Under the pieces are notes generated by a model, which made no database searches, was not told the origin of the DNA, and was given only the letters and a program-made list of their open reading frames with translations. From NCBI GenBank assembly GCA_030674155.1, contig CM060317.1, forward strand, positions 39,887,395 to 39,912,394: a DNA stretch of 25,000 nt. The letters run 5' to 3'. A program made the position numbers and the translations under genes. Within the stretch, counting starts at the first letter, position 1, and every line of letters starts with the position of its first letter. The DNA comes from Stramonita haemastoma. Lineage: Eukaryota; Mollusca; Gastropoda; Neogastropoda; Muricidae. Positions 1 through 12,622 of the stretch are shown in pieces.

Positions 1-170
1 TCCTCCCATTCCCCCCCCCCCCCCCCTCGTTCCAGCAGCTTGGCCAGAGGGTCAGCAGGTGAGCTGGTTATTGCATCATGCTGTAGGCTGTGTCAACAAC
101 GCCGTAGGTTGTTATGCTTCTCTTTACAGTCCTAGTAGTATAGCCTAGTAATGGAGGAGGAGTAGGAGTA

Positions 171-267
171 GTGTGTGTGTGTGTGTGGGGGGGGGGGGGG
201 GTGCATACGTTTGTATGTACGTGTGTGTACATGCGTGTGTGTGCGCGCGTGTGTATGTATGTGTGTT
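171..267 (+). repeat. GT-rich repeat with a poly-G tract
   Basis: GT repeats at 171-187 and 210-267 around a G run of about 14 at 187-201. Confidence 0.9.
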
Positions 268-501
<234 letters not shown>

Positions 502-800
502 ATAATCTTTATTTTTCAAGGGTAACAGAGTAAGCATTTACATACTTCTTTTTCATCTAGCCCTTGCCCTGATTAGGGAATACAACAAAAAAAATGACCC
601 TACCAAAACAGGAAACAGCCAAAAAGCAAAGATAAAGCAAAAAGCGAAAACAAGAAGGAAAAACAACATCACCATCACCAAGAATAGGTTCAACCTGTGA
701 TTGTAAAAAGGAGATAAGTATACATTCAACAAATGCATAATCCCCACTGGGTACACTAATACTTGTTTAAGACAAAAGAGTACACTATATATGTATTCAA
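502..800 (-). mobile_element. LINE 3' UTR and terminus, copy 1 of 3
   Basis: Read on the minus strand, 570-502 gives AATCAGGGCAAGGGCTAGAT, AAGAAGTATGTAAATGCTTA and CTCTGTTACCCTTGAAAAAT, then AAAGATTATT and a TC array. This matches the termini at 7566 and 16364. The T-rich, TTG-rich sequence upstream on this strand looks like the rest of the 3' UTR; its far limit near 800 is a guess. Confidence 0.6.
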
Positions 801-1200
801 CAAACACATAATCCCTAACCTACCGGAACATTCATGTCAAGAGACACACTGGTAATAATTAAATCACATGGATTAGATTAAAAATGAGAAGTGACAACAG
901 AGAAGAGAGCAGCCCGAACAAAAAAGATACATATTAAAACATGACAATCTTTCTTACTTTTAAACAATATTATGAAGAAAAGGAGAAAAAGAAACAACAA
1001 CAACAACAACATAAACAAAAACCCCAAACAAAAAGAAAAAACAAAACAAAAAAAACAACCAACCACCCCCCCAAAAAACAACAACAACAACAACAAAAAA
1101 CAACACACCTAACAGCAAACAAACATCTGATAACATTATGATGTTACGCCCAAACATAACATTTTTGAAGTCCTGTTGAAGGACATGAGTTTAAAGAGCA
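801..1200. other. AT/A-rich non-coding sequence
   Basis: CAA- and A-rich plus strand (990-1110 has many ACAAC repeats). No gene. It may be more of the minus-strand LINE 3' UTR, which is TTG-rich. Confidence 0.4.
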
Positions 1201-1203
1201 AAA

Positions 1204-1235
1204 GGGAGAGAGAGAAAGAGAGAGAGAGAGGAGAG

Positions 1236-1310
<75 letters not shown>
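1204..1310 (+). repeat. GA microsatellite
   Basis: GA dinucleotide run with a few GGAG interruptions. Confidence 0.97.
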
Positions 1311-1312
<2 letters not shown>

Positions 1313-1369
1313 CATTCTTCTAAACAATTTGATTTAAAGTCTTTTTGAATTCAAATTTGATTTGTTTTA

Positions 1370-1615
1370 CACGATGATAGTGGAATAAGTACTTATGTTT
1401 GTTTTTTTTAAACAGCCATTCCCCAGCTGCATGCGGTTTTTGTAAATTTTGTCATCTGTTCCCACCAACACACAGGCCTATACTACACTTCTGAAGGACG
1501 GAACATGTTTTAACATGTGCGGAAGATGGTCTACATGCATTCGCACACCGGACATCAGGACCTCGGTTTATAGTGTCACCCGAAGGTCTTGGCAATGGCG
1601 TGAATGATACAACCA
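1370..1615 (-). mobile_element. SINE copy, core and 3' part
   Basis: On the minus strand it reads ACTATAAACCGAGGTCC, GTGCGAATGCATGTAGACCA, TCTTCCGCACATGTTAAAAC, then GGGAACAGATGACAAAATTT and a decayed end. This parallels the copy at 22998-23262 almost throughout. The tRNA-like head is missing or too diverged to see. Confidence 0.65.
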
Positions 1616-2198
<583 letters not shown>

Positions 2199-2340
2199 TG
2201 ACAAAAATAGAGCGCACATGACTGGAAAAGCCAAAGAGGAAGGAAGAGAAAAAAGCAAGTGCAGAGACGGTTTTTTGAGGTTGGGGGAGGGGGGGGGGGA
2301 GGGTATGGAGGGGAAGCGGGGTGATAAAGATCAGATTTGC

Positions 2341-2583
2341 ACCTGAGGTGAACTGCACGGGTGGGGGTTCGGCAGGTGAGGGTTGAGGGGTTGTGGGTTC
2401 AAGTCTAGGGCAGCTGCCTGGTTTTTCCCTTGTAGGTGCGTCTGCTTATCTCAGCCCAGCCCTGGACAAAACCCAGAGTAGTAGCATACGTTAGGGCTGT
2501 TGAGATCAGTAGTACTTCTCGGTTGATGGGGCAGGCGAACGGACCCACAGACGGACAGACAGAGGACCAAGACACCTGGGTCT
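2341..2583 (+). other. Unique or decayed repeat sequence, possible SINE remnant
   Basis: A B-box-like GTGGGTTCAAGTCTAGG lies at 2394, but no A box or core can be recognised. It ends at a GACGGACAGACAG run before the LINE poly-A. No coding pattern. Confidence 0.2.
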
Positions 2584-3440
2584 TTTTTTTTTTAATGGAT
2601 CTTTATTCGGAAAGTACGAATAATATAGAATACATACACATATTGAGAGCAACACAATAACAAGGAAATAGATTATGGCATGCTCAAAACAATATATTTT
2701 CAAGACTTATTTAGTTTTGGGCAGGTGATACCATAATTAAATCGGCATAACAACAAGGTAATGGTTCCCAGTATCAGTTTTAGATCAAACAGTTAAGGCC
2801 TTTAACGCTTCCTTTATGTTTGTTACAATCATGTTCATATAGAAAACAAGATTTAAGAAAAAAAAAAAGAATTTTAACTTAAATCAAAGACCACCATCAC
2901 CAACCACCAACAAAAATGAACATCCAGAACAAAACTTAAACATTTATGAAGGGAAGGAAATGAAGACACTGGGGAAGAATCCATTGTTCCATAAAGCTTT
3001 TGTCTCTCTTTGGCTGGTTATCTGGGAAATTGCACAGCTAACTGTAATCCAAACAACCCTCATCACCTCTGTCCAATCCAGTATGTCATGCCTGTCAGTC
3101 AAATGTAACAATAGAACTTTTTACACTTCGATAATTAATTTAGAAACAATGTGATCTTGAAATGAATTCGTAAACAGTCCGAAATATCAATACATTGATT
3201 TGTTTCTATCTATTGGGAAATGGCGACTCTTGTTTAAGAAGAGAAAATCAGGTTTGGTGTAAGTTCTGATAAAGCTGTAACATAGTATTTTCACGTACTG
3301 ACTTGTATTAGTTGTAAGGGGAACACGATAACAGATAATGCTCTGCTGTTTCGTTTCCATTGCCATATGTGCAAGGGAGATCTTCAGTTAACTTTCTTGG
3401 TTTAAACAAAATGTTTATTTAGAAGAGGAAATTAACTTTC
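2583..3440 (-). mobile_element. 5'-truncated LINE of a second lineage with poly-A tail
   Basis: The minus strand ends in AATAAAG (signal at 2602-2607) and an 11-base poly-A tail (2583-2593). Upstream, 3382-3323 reads DLPCTYGNGNETAEHYLLSC, the cysteine-histidine motif (C-x-G, T-x2-H-x4-C) near the C-terminus of many LINE polyproteins. It is followed by stops and the decayed remainder. The 5' limit near 3440 is approximate, bounded by a T-rich run and a SINE. It differs in tail type from the lineage with copies at 502, 7566 and 16364. Confidence 0.65.
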
Positions 3441-3471
3441 TTTTTCTTTCTTTCTTTATCTCTCTGGTTTG

Positions 3472-3624
3472 ATTAATATGTTAAAGTCTTATCCGAAAGA
3501 CTTTGACTTTGAGTTCGATTTTTCCCGCCAAACTGGGAAGAAAGGGCAAGGCTGGGAATGGAACCCAGAACCTCACGGTTTACATGTTATGCAGGTTAAC
3601 GTCTTAACCGTCCTGCCACCTTCC
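3472..3624 (-). mobile_element. SINE copy, tRNA-like head
   Basis: The minus strand reads GGTGGCAGGACGGTTAAGAC, then CTGGGTTCCATTCCCAGCC (a polymerase III B-box region), then CCCTTTCTTCCCAGTTTGGC and GGATAAGACTTTAAC. The head matches the copy at 18046-18360 closely, but the copy ends after the first core bases. Confidence 0.7.
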
Positions 3625-3718
3625 TTCTTACTTGCATTAAAAAAAAAAAGGTGTTACCAGCTGGCGTGGGCCTGCTGTTTTCCCTAACAGATCACTTAGA
3701 ATCACGCTGTAGCTGCAG

Positions 3719-4090
3719 ATGTTGTTGTTGTTGATGATGATGGTGATGGTGATGGTGATGATGGTGATGATGGTGATGATGGTGATGATGGTGGTGGTGG
3801 TGGTGGTGATGGTGATGATGATCGTGGTGATGATAATGATAGTTATGTTAAAAGCTATTTGCTTTTGTTTGCTCCGAACATTAATTTGTATGCTATGTTT
3901 TTTGTTGTTGCTTGTTTGTTTGTTTGTTTTTAAAGAAAAAATCGATTTAAATCAAGAAAAAATGAAGAAAAAGAAGAAGAACAACAACAATAACAACAAC
4001 ACCAACAACAAGAAAATAATGACGGTGATGATGATAATGATGATGATGACGATGATGATGATGACGACGACGACGACGATAATGATGACA
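3719..4090 (+). repeat. GAT/GGT and AAC trinucleotide repeats
   Basis: GAT/GGT units at 3728-3845, a T-rich spacer, AAC/AAG units at 3964-4012, then GAT/GAC units to 4088. The open frame through it is only repeat-encoded. Confidence 0.9.
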
Positions 4091-4620
4091 CAATTATCCA
4101 AACCTATTCTGCAAGAGCTATAAACATTATGACATCATCACATCAATTGCAAACACACACACACACATAACGAGGACAACAATAAACACAGCATCATTTT
4201 ACCAAAAACAAATTATTTTTGAAAAGGTCGAAACTCATGGAGATGCACCTGCGCAATTTCTGACAGAAAACAGCTGCGTAGTTCCCTGTACACGAGGAGG
4301 AAGTGGGGAAACGAAAACAAAAACAACTCATGCCATTGTTATTTTGTAGCCCTTGTGACCAGCAGACAGACCTCAGACGTCAGGATTCACTGCGCCCTCT
4401 GCCATAGTATAGGGACTGACGTACTGTCATTCCCGTGTCGCACTGGCCAGCCACACCCCATGCTGTACCAGAATAAACATCTAGAGCGCACTACCTGTGT
4501 ACTACCTAGACTAGAGCGTACTACCTGTGATTGTGGAATTTTCCATCGGGAATTTCCCAGTTAGAAACAAGAATTTAAAAAAAGAAAAGAAAAAAAGTTA
4601 GAAACAGACTTTGGTGAAAC
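4091..4620. other. Non-repetitive sequence without a recognised gene
   Basis: An AC run at 4152-4167. A short direct repeat CTAGAGCGYACTACCTGTG lies at about 4481 and 4512. No protein or RNA gene recognised. Confidence 0.5.
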
Positions 4621-4621
4621 A

Positions 4622-4780
4622 GGCTCTCTCTCTCTCTGTCTGTGTCTGTCTCTCTCTCTATGTGTCTGTCTGTTTCTGTATGTCTGTCTCTGTCTCTATC
4701 CCTCTCTCTCTGCCTCACTGTCTCTCTCTGCCTTCATCCTCTGTGTCTGTCTGTCTGTCTCTCTCTACCTTCATCCTCTG

Positions 4781-4876
<96 letters not shown>

Positions 4877-4883
4877 CTCTCTC
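4622..4883 (+). repeat. TCTG/TC microsatellite
   Basis: Mixed TCTG, TCTC and TGTC units; a clean TCTG run at 4781-4830 and TC run at 4828-4882. Confidence 0.95.
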
Positions 4884-5253
4884 AGCAGTACTCGAAGCTC
4901 TCACTGATTATAAGCCAGTGTAACTATGTACCTAGTGCATATTCTCCGCACAGGTGATTGAATGGAAGGTATGTGAGGGTGGGTGGGGTGTGTACACACT
5001 TTGTACACAGGGGTCACATGTCATGCAGGGGTCATGCAGTTGAAAAGGTCAGTGCCTGACTTTTTCGCAAGTTCTTCTCCCCCCCCCCTTCACCTCTACC
5101 TTCTCCACCCCACCCCCCAGCCACCTTCATTTTTTTTATATTTCGCCAGAGAAGCAGGCAATGACGATAGAGCCACCTTGTATCATCACTACCGGTGCTA
5201 TAAGTACACCTTCCCTGCTGTCCCCGGTATTGACCTTACTGTCCGTGCTGTTG
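4884..5253. other. Non-coding sequence with no recognised feature
   Basis: C-rich runs around 5078-5120, no coding pattern and no clear repeat relation to other parts of the window. Confidence 0.5.
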
Positions 5254-5433
5254 TTCTCTCTCTCTCTCTCTCTCTCTCTCCTTCGCTCTCTCTCCGCTCT
5301 CTGAGTGCACGCGCACGCCCACGTGGCGTGTGTGTGTATGACCATAGTTTTCTTCTGCTCTGTCTCTCTGTCTCTTTCGTCTCTCCTGTCTCTGTCTGTC
5401 TGTCTGTCTGTCTCTCTGTCTCTGTCTCTCTCT
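5254..5433 (+). repeat. TC and TCTG microsatellites
   Basis: TC repeats at 5254-5282 and TCTG/TCTC repeats at 5357-5433. Confidence 0.9.
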
Positions 5434-5513
5434 CCCTCTGTGGCCATGGTATCAGAATGTCTGACATAATATATTGTACCACTGGCATTAAAAAGGGCAT
5501 GTATGTAGCCCGT

Positions 5514-5790
5514 TATTGTTTTCTGTTTTTATTAATGATTAGCCAAAGAAGTCGTCAATAATGGTAAACATGGTGCCACTTCCCCCAAATTTTCAATTGT
5601 TTATTCTTCTACTTGTTGGTGATGTTACCTTCTATCTGAAACAGTTGTTGGCTTACAAAAGCAGTTAAATAGCTTGAGCAGGTAGGGCACTTGATCTTAA
5701 GGTTAATCTGAATAAGAGTAATATCGTTGTATTCAGAAAAGGTGGTTGTTTAGCTGCTCATGAAAAATGGTTTGTACAATGGAAAAGTCA
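5514..5790 (+). pseudogene. LINE reverse-transcriptase fragment (decayed)
   Basis: With a few frameshifts the sequence reads as the palm region of a non-LTR reverse transcriptase: LFSVFIND, then QLFILLLVGDVTF at about 5597-5632, then LDLKVNLNKSNIVVFRKGG and EKWF from 5690. The catalytic A-D-D box is degraded to V-G-D (5615-5623). Stops interrupt each frame, so it is a dead fragment. It belongs to the same lineage as the C-terminal piece at 7058, as far as I recognise that family. The interval between them holds other repeats. Confidence 0.75.
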
Positions 5791-6074
5791 TGTTAGTGAT
5801 TAATATATAATAATTAATAATAAAATAGATTACAAAGAAAAAAAAACCAAACCAAACAAACTTAAGAAATGAACAGGAATAACCCACCTAAAGTCTGTTT
5901 ACCCATAAGTACAAACTTCATTTTTACTCTCGCAAATCGATTTGCACTGAACACATTGCACCAACACCACCACACACCACCCACACACACCACACCACTT
6001 AGTGAGGTGCTGGTGAATTATTATAAATTTATGAAAGAAAGACTCAAATCCAATAGTTGCTTCCAATCAGTAAT
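5791..6074. other. AT-rich sequence without a recognised gene
   Basis: AATTAATAATAAAATAG after the LINE fragment, an A-rich stretch and a short CACCA run at 5960-5998. Nothing else is identifiable. Confidence 0.4.
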
Positions 6075-6262
6075 ATAACCCGAGTCTCACATGTGCGGGG
6101 TCTCGCAGCTGGTTACAGTGAATGCTTGCTTTAAAGAGATCGAACAGTATGCATGCTAGTAACTACGATGTGCGCAACATTAATCTGATCGGAATTTACC
6201 GCATGCTGCTAAAACATCTGCTTTGGGGAAACCTACTATCACTAAAAATTTTACCAGCCTGA
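6075..6262 (+). mobile_element. Diverged SINE-like copy, first of a pair
   Basis: It shares GAACAGTATGCA, GGAATTTACCGCATGCTG, AAAACATCT and TTTGGGGAAAC with the sequence at 6318-6478. It starts with a core-like CCGAGTCTCACATGTGCGGG. It looks like the central region of a tRNA-SINE without its head. Confidence 0.5.
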
Positions 6263-6317
6263 GTTGGGTTTGTCTGGTTAATTATTGCTTTTAGTTTGAG
6301 AAATAAATGCTGAATCA

Positions 6318-6478
6318 AGTGCTTCAGATGAGACTATAAACCGAGTTTCATGTGGGCTAAGCAGCTTGGTTAGTGCATGCAAGAGAACAGTATGCAGCTG
6401 TAGTTGTGGCGCAGCATAATTTTATGGAATTTACGCATGCTGTAAAACATCTTTGGGAAACTCTTATAAAATTAACAC
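6318..6478 (+). mobile_element. Diverged SINE-like copy, second of a pair
   Basis: Starts with CTTCAGATGAGACTATAAAC and CGAGTTTCATGTG, the GATGAGACTATAAACCGAG core seen in several SINEs of this window. It then follows the 6075 copy: GAACAGTATGCA, GGAATTTACGCATGCTG, AAAACATCTTTGGGAAAC. Same orientation as the first copy; diverged. Confidence 0.55.
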
Positions 6479-6586
6479 CTTCATTGATTGTCTGTTTTTT
6501 GCTTTGTTGTTTGTTGTTTTAATGGTTTATGCATTCGAGAGTTGAAGTAAAAGAAAGCAAACATCTTTATAGAGGGTATAAGGTTG

Positions 6587-7057
<471 letters not shown>

Positions 7058-7398
7058 CTTGATATGGACATACATTTGAAAAGAATTATGTCTAAGTTTA
7101 GACTTGGTGTATCAGATATAAATGTTCATAAATTCAGATACAGAGGATATGATGTTGATGACCTCAGGTTACTATGCCCGTTTATGTAAGTAAGCACCTG
7201 AGGATGAAGTGCATTTTGTGTTATGCTGTCCAGTGTTACAGGATGTTAGGCAGAGTTACATCCCTATGAAATATAAGAAGGCAGCCTAATTCATTTAGAC
7301 TCTGTTTACTCATGGCGTCAAGTCAGCCTGAGGTTATGCGCAGCCTCACTCTATATTTGTGTAAAGCCTTTAGAATAAGAGATACTTTATTATCGTAA
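7058..7398 (+). pseudogene. C-terminal end of a LINE ORF2 (decayed)
   Basis: Three frames must be joined. LDMDIHLKRIMSKFRLGVSD starts at 7058, EDEVHFVLCCPVLQDVRQSY at 7200, and SSQPEVMRSLTLYLCKAF then runs to a TAA at 7396-7398. This is the C-terminal cysteine/histidine-rich tail of a LINE polyprotein (CP-F, then H-x4-C). Frameshifts and early stops make it non-functional. A 3' UTR follows to about 7549, with AATAAAT near 7531. Confidence 0.75.
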
Positions 7399-7549
7399 GT
7401 AATATTTTTTGCTACTGATTTTGTTGCTATACAATTCTGCTGTTGTCATTGCTGTTGTCTTTTATTCCACACCAAAATACTAAGCAGTTTGGCAACCCCC
7501 TTCATGTATTGGCCAGTGGCCTTTTTGTGAATAAATAATTCGAGTTGGA
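7399..7549 (+). mobile_element. LINE 3' UTR continuing from the ORF2 remnant
   Basis: T-rich non-coding sequence with TGT/TTG runs. It ends in TTGTGAATAAATAATTCGAG and then a short TC run. The AATAAAT close to the end fits a retrotransposon 3' terminus. Confidence 0.5.
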
Positions 7550-7565
7550 GTTCTCTCTCTCTCTC

Positions 7566-7618
7566 TGGCCGGATGAAAACAAGTATGTAATACTTACTCT
7601 GTGACCCTTGAAAAATAA
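7566..7618 (+). mobile_element. LINE 3' terminus, copy 2 of 3
   Basis: CCGGATGAAAACAAGTATGT, then CTTACTCTGTGACCCTTGAA and AATAAAG. Nearly the same sequence occurs at 16374-16436 and, inverted, at 502-570. It runs straight into the ATTC microsatellite. Confidence 0.7.
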
Positions 7619-7682
7619 AGTTCATTCATTCATTCATTCATTCATTCATTCATTCATTCATTCATTCATTCATTCATTCGTT
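7619..7682 (+). repeat. ATTC tetranucleotide microsatellite
   Basis: About 16 ATTC units directly after a LINE 3' terminus (AATAAAG). Confidence 0.97.
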
Positions 7683-8063
<381 letters not shown>

Positions 8064-8077
8064 ATTGCTCTCTCTCA

Positions 8078-8782
8078 GTGTTAATTAAAAATATACTTAT
8101 CGTAATTGTTATTGTCTTCTCTGTTTTCCGAGGGATGGGATGCCTAATGTCAGGTCTCTTCCTGTGCTTGTAATTTGGCAAGTGGTCTGCCTGCTGGCTT
8201 CAGCTGTCACATTTTGACTTCAGAGCAGTTCGTTTCATTGTACTGGTTGCATGCTTGATACTTTGTTTTTCCCTAACCCACCAAATGCTGACATGAATTA
8301 TTACGTAAGAGAAGTAACTTACACATTTCAACAAACAAGGGAATCAGTGGTAAGAGTGAGATAGAGCTACAGGTCAAGGTGTAGTAGTGCAGCATTGTGA
8401 ACAGGCTGCCCCTCACGCTTCGGCCACAGGGCACTTTGGCTGTACGTCTTTGGAACTGTTGCCGATACAGCAAAGCAATGATATGCAAAGACCAGCACCC
8501 AGATCACCATTCAGTCAAACTAACTTGATGGTGGCCTCTCCTTCCCTATCCCCATGCTTTGATTAAGTGCACACCTGTGAGTCCAAACAAGTAACAGAAA
8601 AAAAAAACAAGAACAAAAAAGCGGCTTCAGTGGGGTTTTTATTAAAAAATCATTAACAGACTTCTTATTTCCAAAGGAACAGAAAAAAATGAAAATGACT
8701 CAAACATAAAGCAGACTGTAGTGTGTGCATTTGAAATTGGACTCACGTTTTTACTTGGAGGGACCCATTATGCCAACAGCTT
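8078..8782. other. Non-repetitive sequence left of the minisatellite
   Basis: About 700 bases without simple repeats. I found no coding pattern, RNA gene or transposon end. The short open frames show no family resemblance. Confidence 0.5.
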
Positions 8783-10505
8783 TGCTATACCTCAGGTCTG
8801 CTATACCACAGGTCCACTATACCACTATACCACAGGTCCACTATACCACAGGTCCACTATACCACTATACCACAGGTCCACTATACCCTATAACACAGGT
8901 CCACTATACCACAGGTCCACTATACCAAGGTCCACTATACCACAGGTCCACTATGCCACAGGTCCACTATGCCACAGGTCCACTATACCACAGGTCCACT
9001 TTGCTACAGGTCCACTATACCCAGGTCCACTATACCCCTATACCACAGGTCCACTATACCACAGGTCCACTAAACTACAGATCCACTATACCCCTATATC
9101 ACAGGTCCACTATACCACAGGTCCACTATACCACAGGTCCACTATACCACAGGTCCACTATACCACTATGCCACAGGTCCACTATACCACTATACCCAGG
9201 TCCACTATACCACAGGTCCACTATACCACTATGCCACAGGTCCACTATACCACTATACCACAGGTCCACTATGCCACAGGTCCACTATGCCACAGGTCCA
9301 CTATACCACAGGTCCACTATACCACAGGTCCACTATACCACAGGTCCACTATACCACTATACCACAGGTCCACTATACCACAGGTCCACTATACCACTAT
9401 ACCACAGGTCCACTATACCACAGGTACACTATACCACAGGTCCACTATACCACAGGTCCACTATACCACAGGTCCACTATACCACAGGTCCACTATACCA
9501 CTATACCACAGGTCCACTATACCACAGGTCCACTATACCACAGGTCCACTATACCACAGGTCCACTATACCACAAGTCCACTATACCACAGGTCCACTAT
9601 ACCACAGGTCCACTATGCCACAGGTCCACTATACCACAGGTCCACTATACCACTATACCAAAGGTCCACTATACCACAGGTCCACTATACCACAGGTCCA
9701 CTATACCACTATACCAAAGGTCCACTATACCACAGGTCCACTATGCCACAGGTCCACTGTGCCACAGGTCCACTATACCACTATACCAAAGGTCCACTAT
9801 ACCACAGGTCCACTATACCACAGGTCCACTATACCACAGGTCCACTATACCACAGGTCCACTATACCACAATACCACAGGTCCACTATACCACAGGTCCA
9901 CTATACCACAGGTCCACTATACCACTATACCACAGGTCCACTATACCACAGGTCCACTATACCACAGGTCCACTATACCACAGGTCCACTATACCTCAGG
10001 TCCACTATACCTCAGATACACTATACCACAGGTCCACTATACCCCTATACCACAGGTCCACTATACCCCTATACCTCAGATCCACTATACCCCTATACCT
10101 CAGATCCACTATACCCCTATACCTCAGATCCACTATACCCCTATACCTCAGATCCACTATACCACAGGTCCACTAAAATACAGATCCACTATACCCCTAT
10201 ACCACAGGTCCACTATACCACAGGTCCACTAAACCACAGATCCAGTATACCCCTATACCTCAGATCCACTATACCCCTGTACCTCAGATCCACTATAACA
10301 CTATACCTCAGATCCACTATACCACAGGTCCACTATACCCCTATACCTCAGATCCACTATACCCCTATACCTCAGATCCACTATACCACAGGTCCACTAT
10401 ACCACTATACCACAGGTCCACTAAACCACAGATCCACTATACCACAGGTCCACTATACCCCTATACCACAGGTCCACTATACCACAGGTCCACTATACCA
10501 CAGGT
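8783..10505 (+). repeat. Minisatellite array A, 16-bp unit CACAGGTCCACTATAC
   Basis: Roughly 100 tandem units with frequent 8-bp CACTATAC additions that make 24-bp composites, and point variants (GCTATGCC, CCAAAGG, CTCAGATC). The left edge is degenerate (CTATACCTCAGGTCTG). No unit contains a stop in any plus frame. The array passes without a gap into array B at about 10505. Confidence 0.97.
10047..10440 (+). repeat. 24-bp composite sub-array within array A
   Basis: Unit CTATACCCCTATACCTCAGA plus TCCA, repeated in tandem at 10060-10150 and again interspersed to 10390. It carries CTCAGATC in place of CACAGGTC, so it looks like a local second amplification. Confidence 0.85.
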
Positions 10506-12622
10506 CTTCAATACCACAGGTCTTCAGTACCACAGGTCTTCAATACCACAGGTCTTCAATACCACAGGTCTTCAGTACCACAGGTCTTCAATACCACAGG
10601 TCTTCAATACCTCAGGTCTTCAATACCACAGGTCTTCAGTACCACAGGTCTTCAGTACCACAGGTCTTCAGTACCACAGGTCTTCAGTACCACAGGTCTT
10701 CAATACCACAGGTCTTCAGTACCACAGGTCTTCAATACCACAGGTCTTCAGTACCACAGGTCTTCAATACCACAGGTCTTCAATACCACAGGTCTTCAGT
10801 ACTACAGGTCTTCAGTACCACAGGTCAATACCACAGGTCTTCAGTACCACAGGACTTCAGTACCACAGGTCTTCAATACCACAGGTCTTCAATACCACAG
10901 GTCTTCAATACCACAGGTCAATACCACAGGTCTTCAATACCACAGGACTTCAATACCACAGGTCTTCAGTACCACAGGTCTTCAATACCACAGGTCAATT
11001 CCACAGGTCTTCAATACCACAGGTCTTCAATACCACAGGTCAATACCACAGGTCTTCAATACCACAGGTCTTCAGTACCACAGGTCTTCAATACCACAGG
11101 TCAATACCACAGGTCTTCAATACCACAGGTCAATACCACAGGTCTTCAGTACCACAGGTCTTCAATACCACAGGTCTTCAATACCACAGGTCTTCAATAC
11201 CACAGGTCTTCAGTACCACAGGTCTTCAATACCACAGGTCTTCAATACCACAGGTCTTCAATACCACAGGTCTTCAATACCACAGGTCAATACCACAGGT
11301 CAATACCACAGGTCTTCAATACCACAGGTCTTCAGTACCACAGGTCTTCAATACCACAGGTCAATACCACAGGTCTTCAATACCACAGGTCTTCAATACC
11401 ATAGGTCTTCAATACCACAGGTCTTCAATACCATAGGTCTTCAATACCACAGGTCTTCAATACCACAGGTCTTCAGTACCACAGGTCAATACCACAGGTC
11501 AATACCACAGGTCTTCAATACCACAGGTCTTCAATACCACAGGTCTTCAGTACCACAGGTCTTCAATACCACAGGTCTTCAGTACCACAGGTCTTCAATA
11601 CCACAGGTCTTCAATACCACAGGTCTTCAGTACCACAGGTCTTCAATACCACAGGTCTTCAATACCACAGGTTTTCAGTACCACAGGTCTTCAATACCAC
11701 AGGTCTTCAATACCACAGGTCTTCAGTACCATAGGTCTTCAATACCACAGGTCTTCAGTACCACAGGTCAATACCACAGGTCTTCAGTACCATAGGTCTT
11801 CAATACCACAGGTCTTTAATACCACAGGTCAATACCACAGGTCTTCAGTACCACAGGTCAATACCACAGGTCTTCAGTACCACAGGTCTTCAATACCACA
11901 GGTCTTCAGTACCACAGGTCTTCAATACCACAGGTCTTCAATACCACAGGTCAATACCACAGGTCTTCAATACCACAGGTCTTCAATACCACAGGTCTTC
12001 AGTACCATAGGTCTTCAGTACCACAGGTCAATACCACAGGTCTTCAGTACCACAGGTCTTCAGTACCACAGGTCTTCAATACCACAGGTCTTCAATACCA
12101 CAGGTCAATACCACAGGTCTTCAATATCACAGGTCAATACCACAGGTCTTCAATACCACAGGTCTTCAATACCACAGGTCTTCAGTACCACAGGTCTTCA
12201 ATACCACAGGTCTTCAATACCACAGGTCAATACCACAGGTCTTCAGTACCACAGGTCTTCAATACCACAGGTCTTCAGTACCACAGGTCTTCAATACCAC
12301 AGGTCTTCAGTACCACAGGTCTTCAATACCACAGGTCTTCAATACCACAGGTCTTCAGTACCACAGGTCTTCAGTACCACAGGTCTTCAATACCACAGGT
12401 CTTCAGTACCACAGGTCTTCAATACCACAGGTCTTCAATACCACAGGTCTTCAATACCACAGGTCTTCAATACCACAGGTCAATACCACAGGTCTTCAGT
12501 ACCACAGGTCTTCAATACCACAGGTCTTCAATACCACAGGTCTTCAGTACCACAGGTCTTCAATACCACAGGTCTTCAATACCACAGGTCTTCAATACCA
12601 CAGGTCTTCAGTACCACAGGTC
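10499..12622 (+). repeat. Minisatellite array B, 16-bp unit CACAGGTCTTCAATAC
   Basis: About 135 tandem units in three main forms: CACAGGTCTTCAATAC, CACAGGTCTTCAGTAC and a 13-bp deletion form CACAGGTCAATAC. Rare variants include CATAGGTC, which introduces stop codons after about 11400. The unit shares CACAGGTC and ATAC with array A. Confidence 0.97.

Noticed and set aside
553..807. 84-codon hydrophobic minus-strand frame
   Set aside because: T-rich LINE 3' UTR read as Phe/Leu; no start context or conserved motif.
4611..5561. Several Ser/Leu/Cys-rich open frames
   Set aside because: Produced by TC/TCTG repeats; the rest has no family resemblance.
8721..11404. Open frames of 503, 483 and 705 codons in the minisatellite
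   Set aside because: Explained by a stop-free 16-bp unit; all three frames are open and the period is not a multiple of three.
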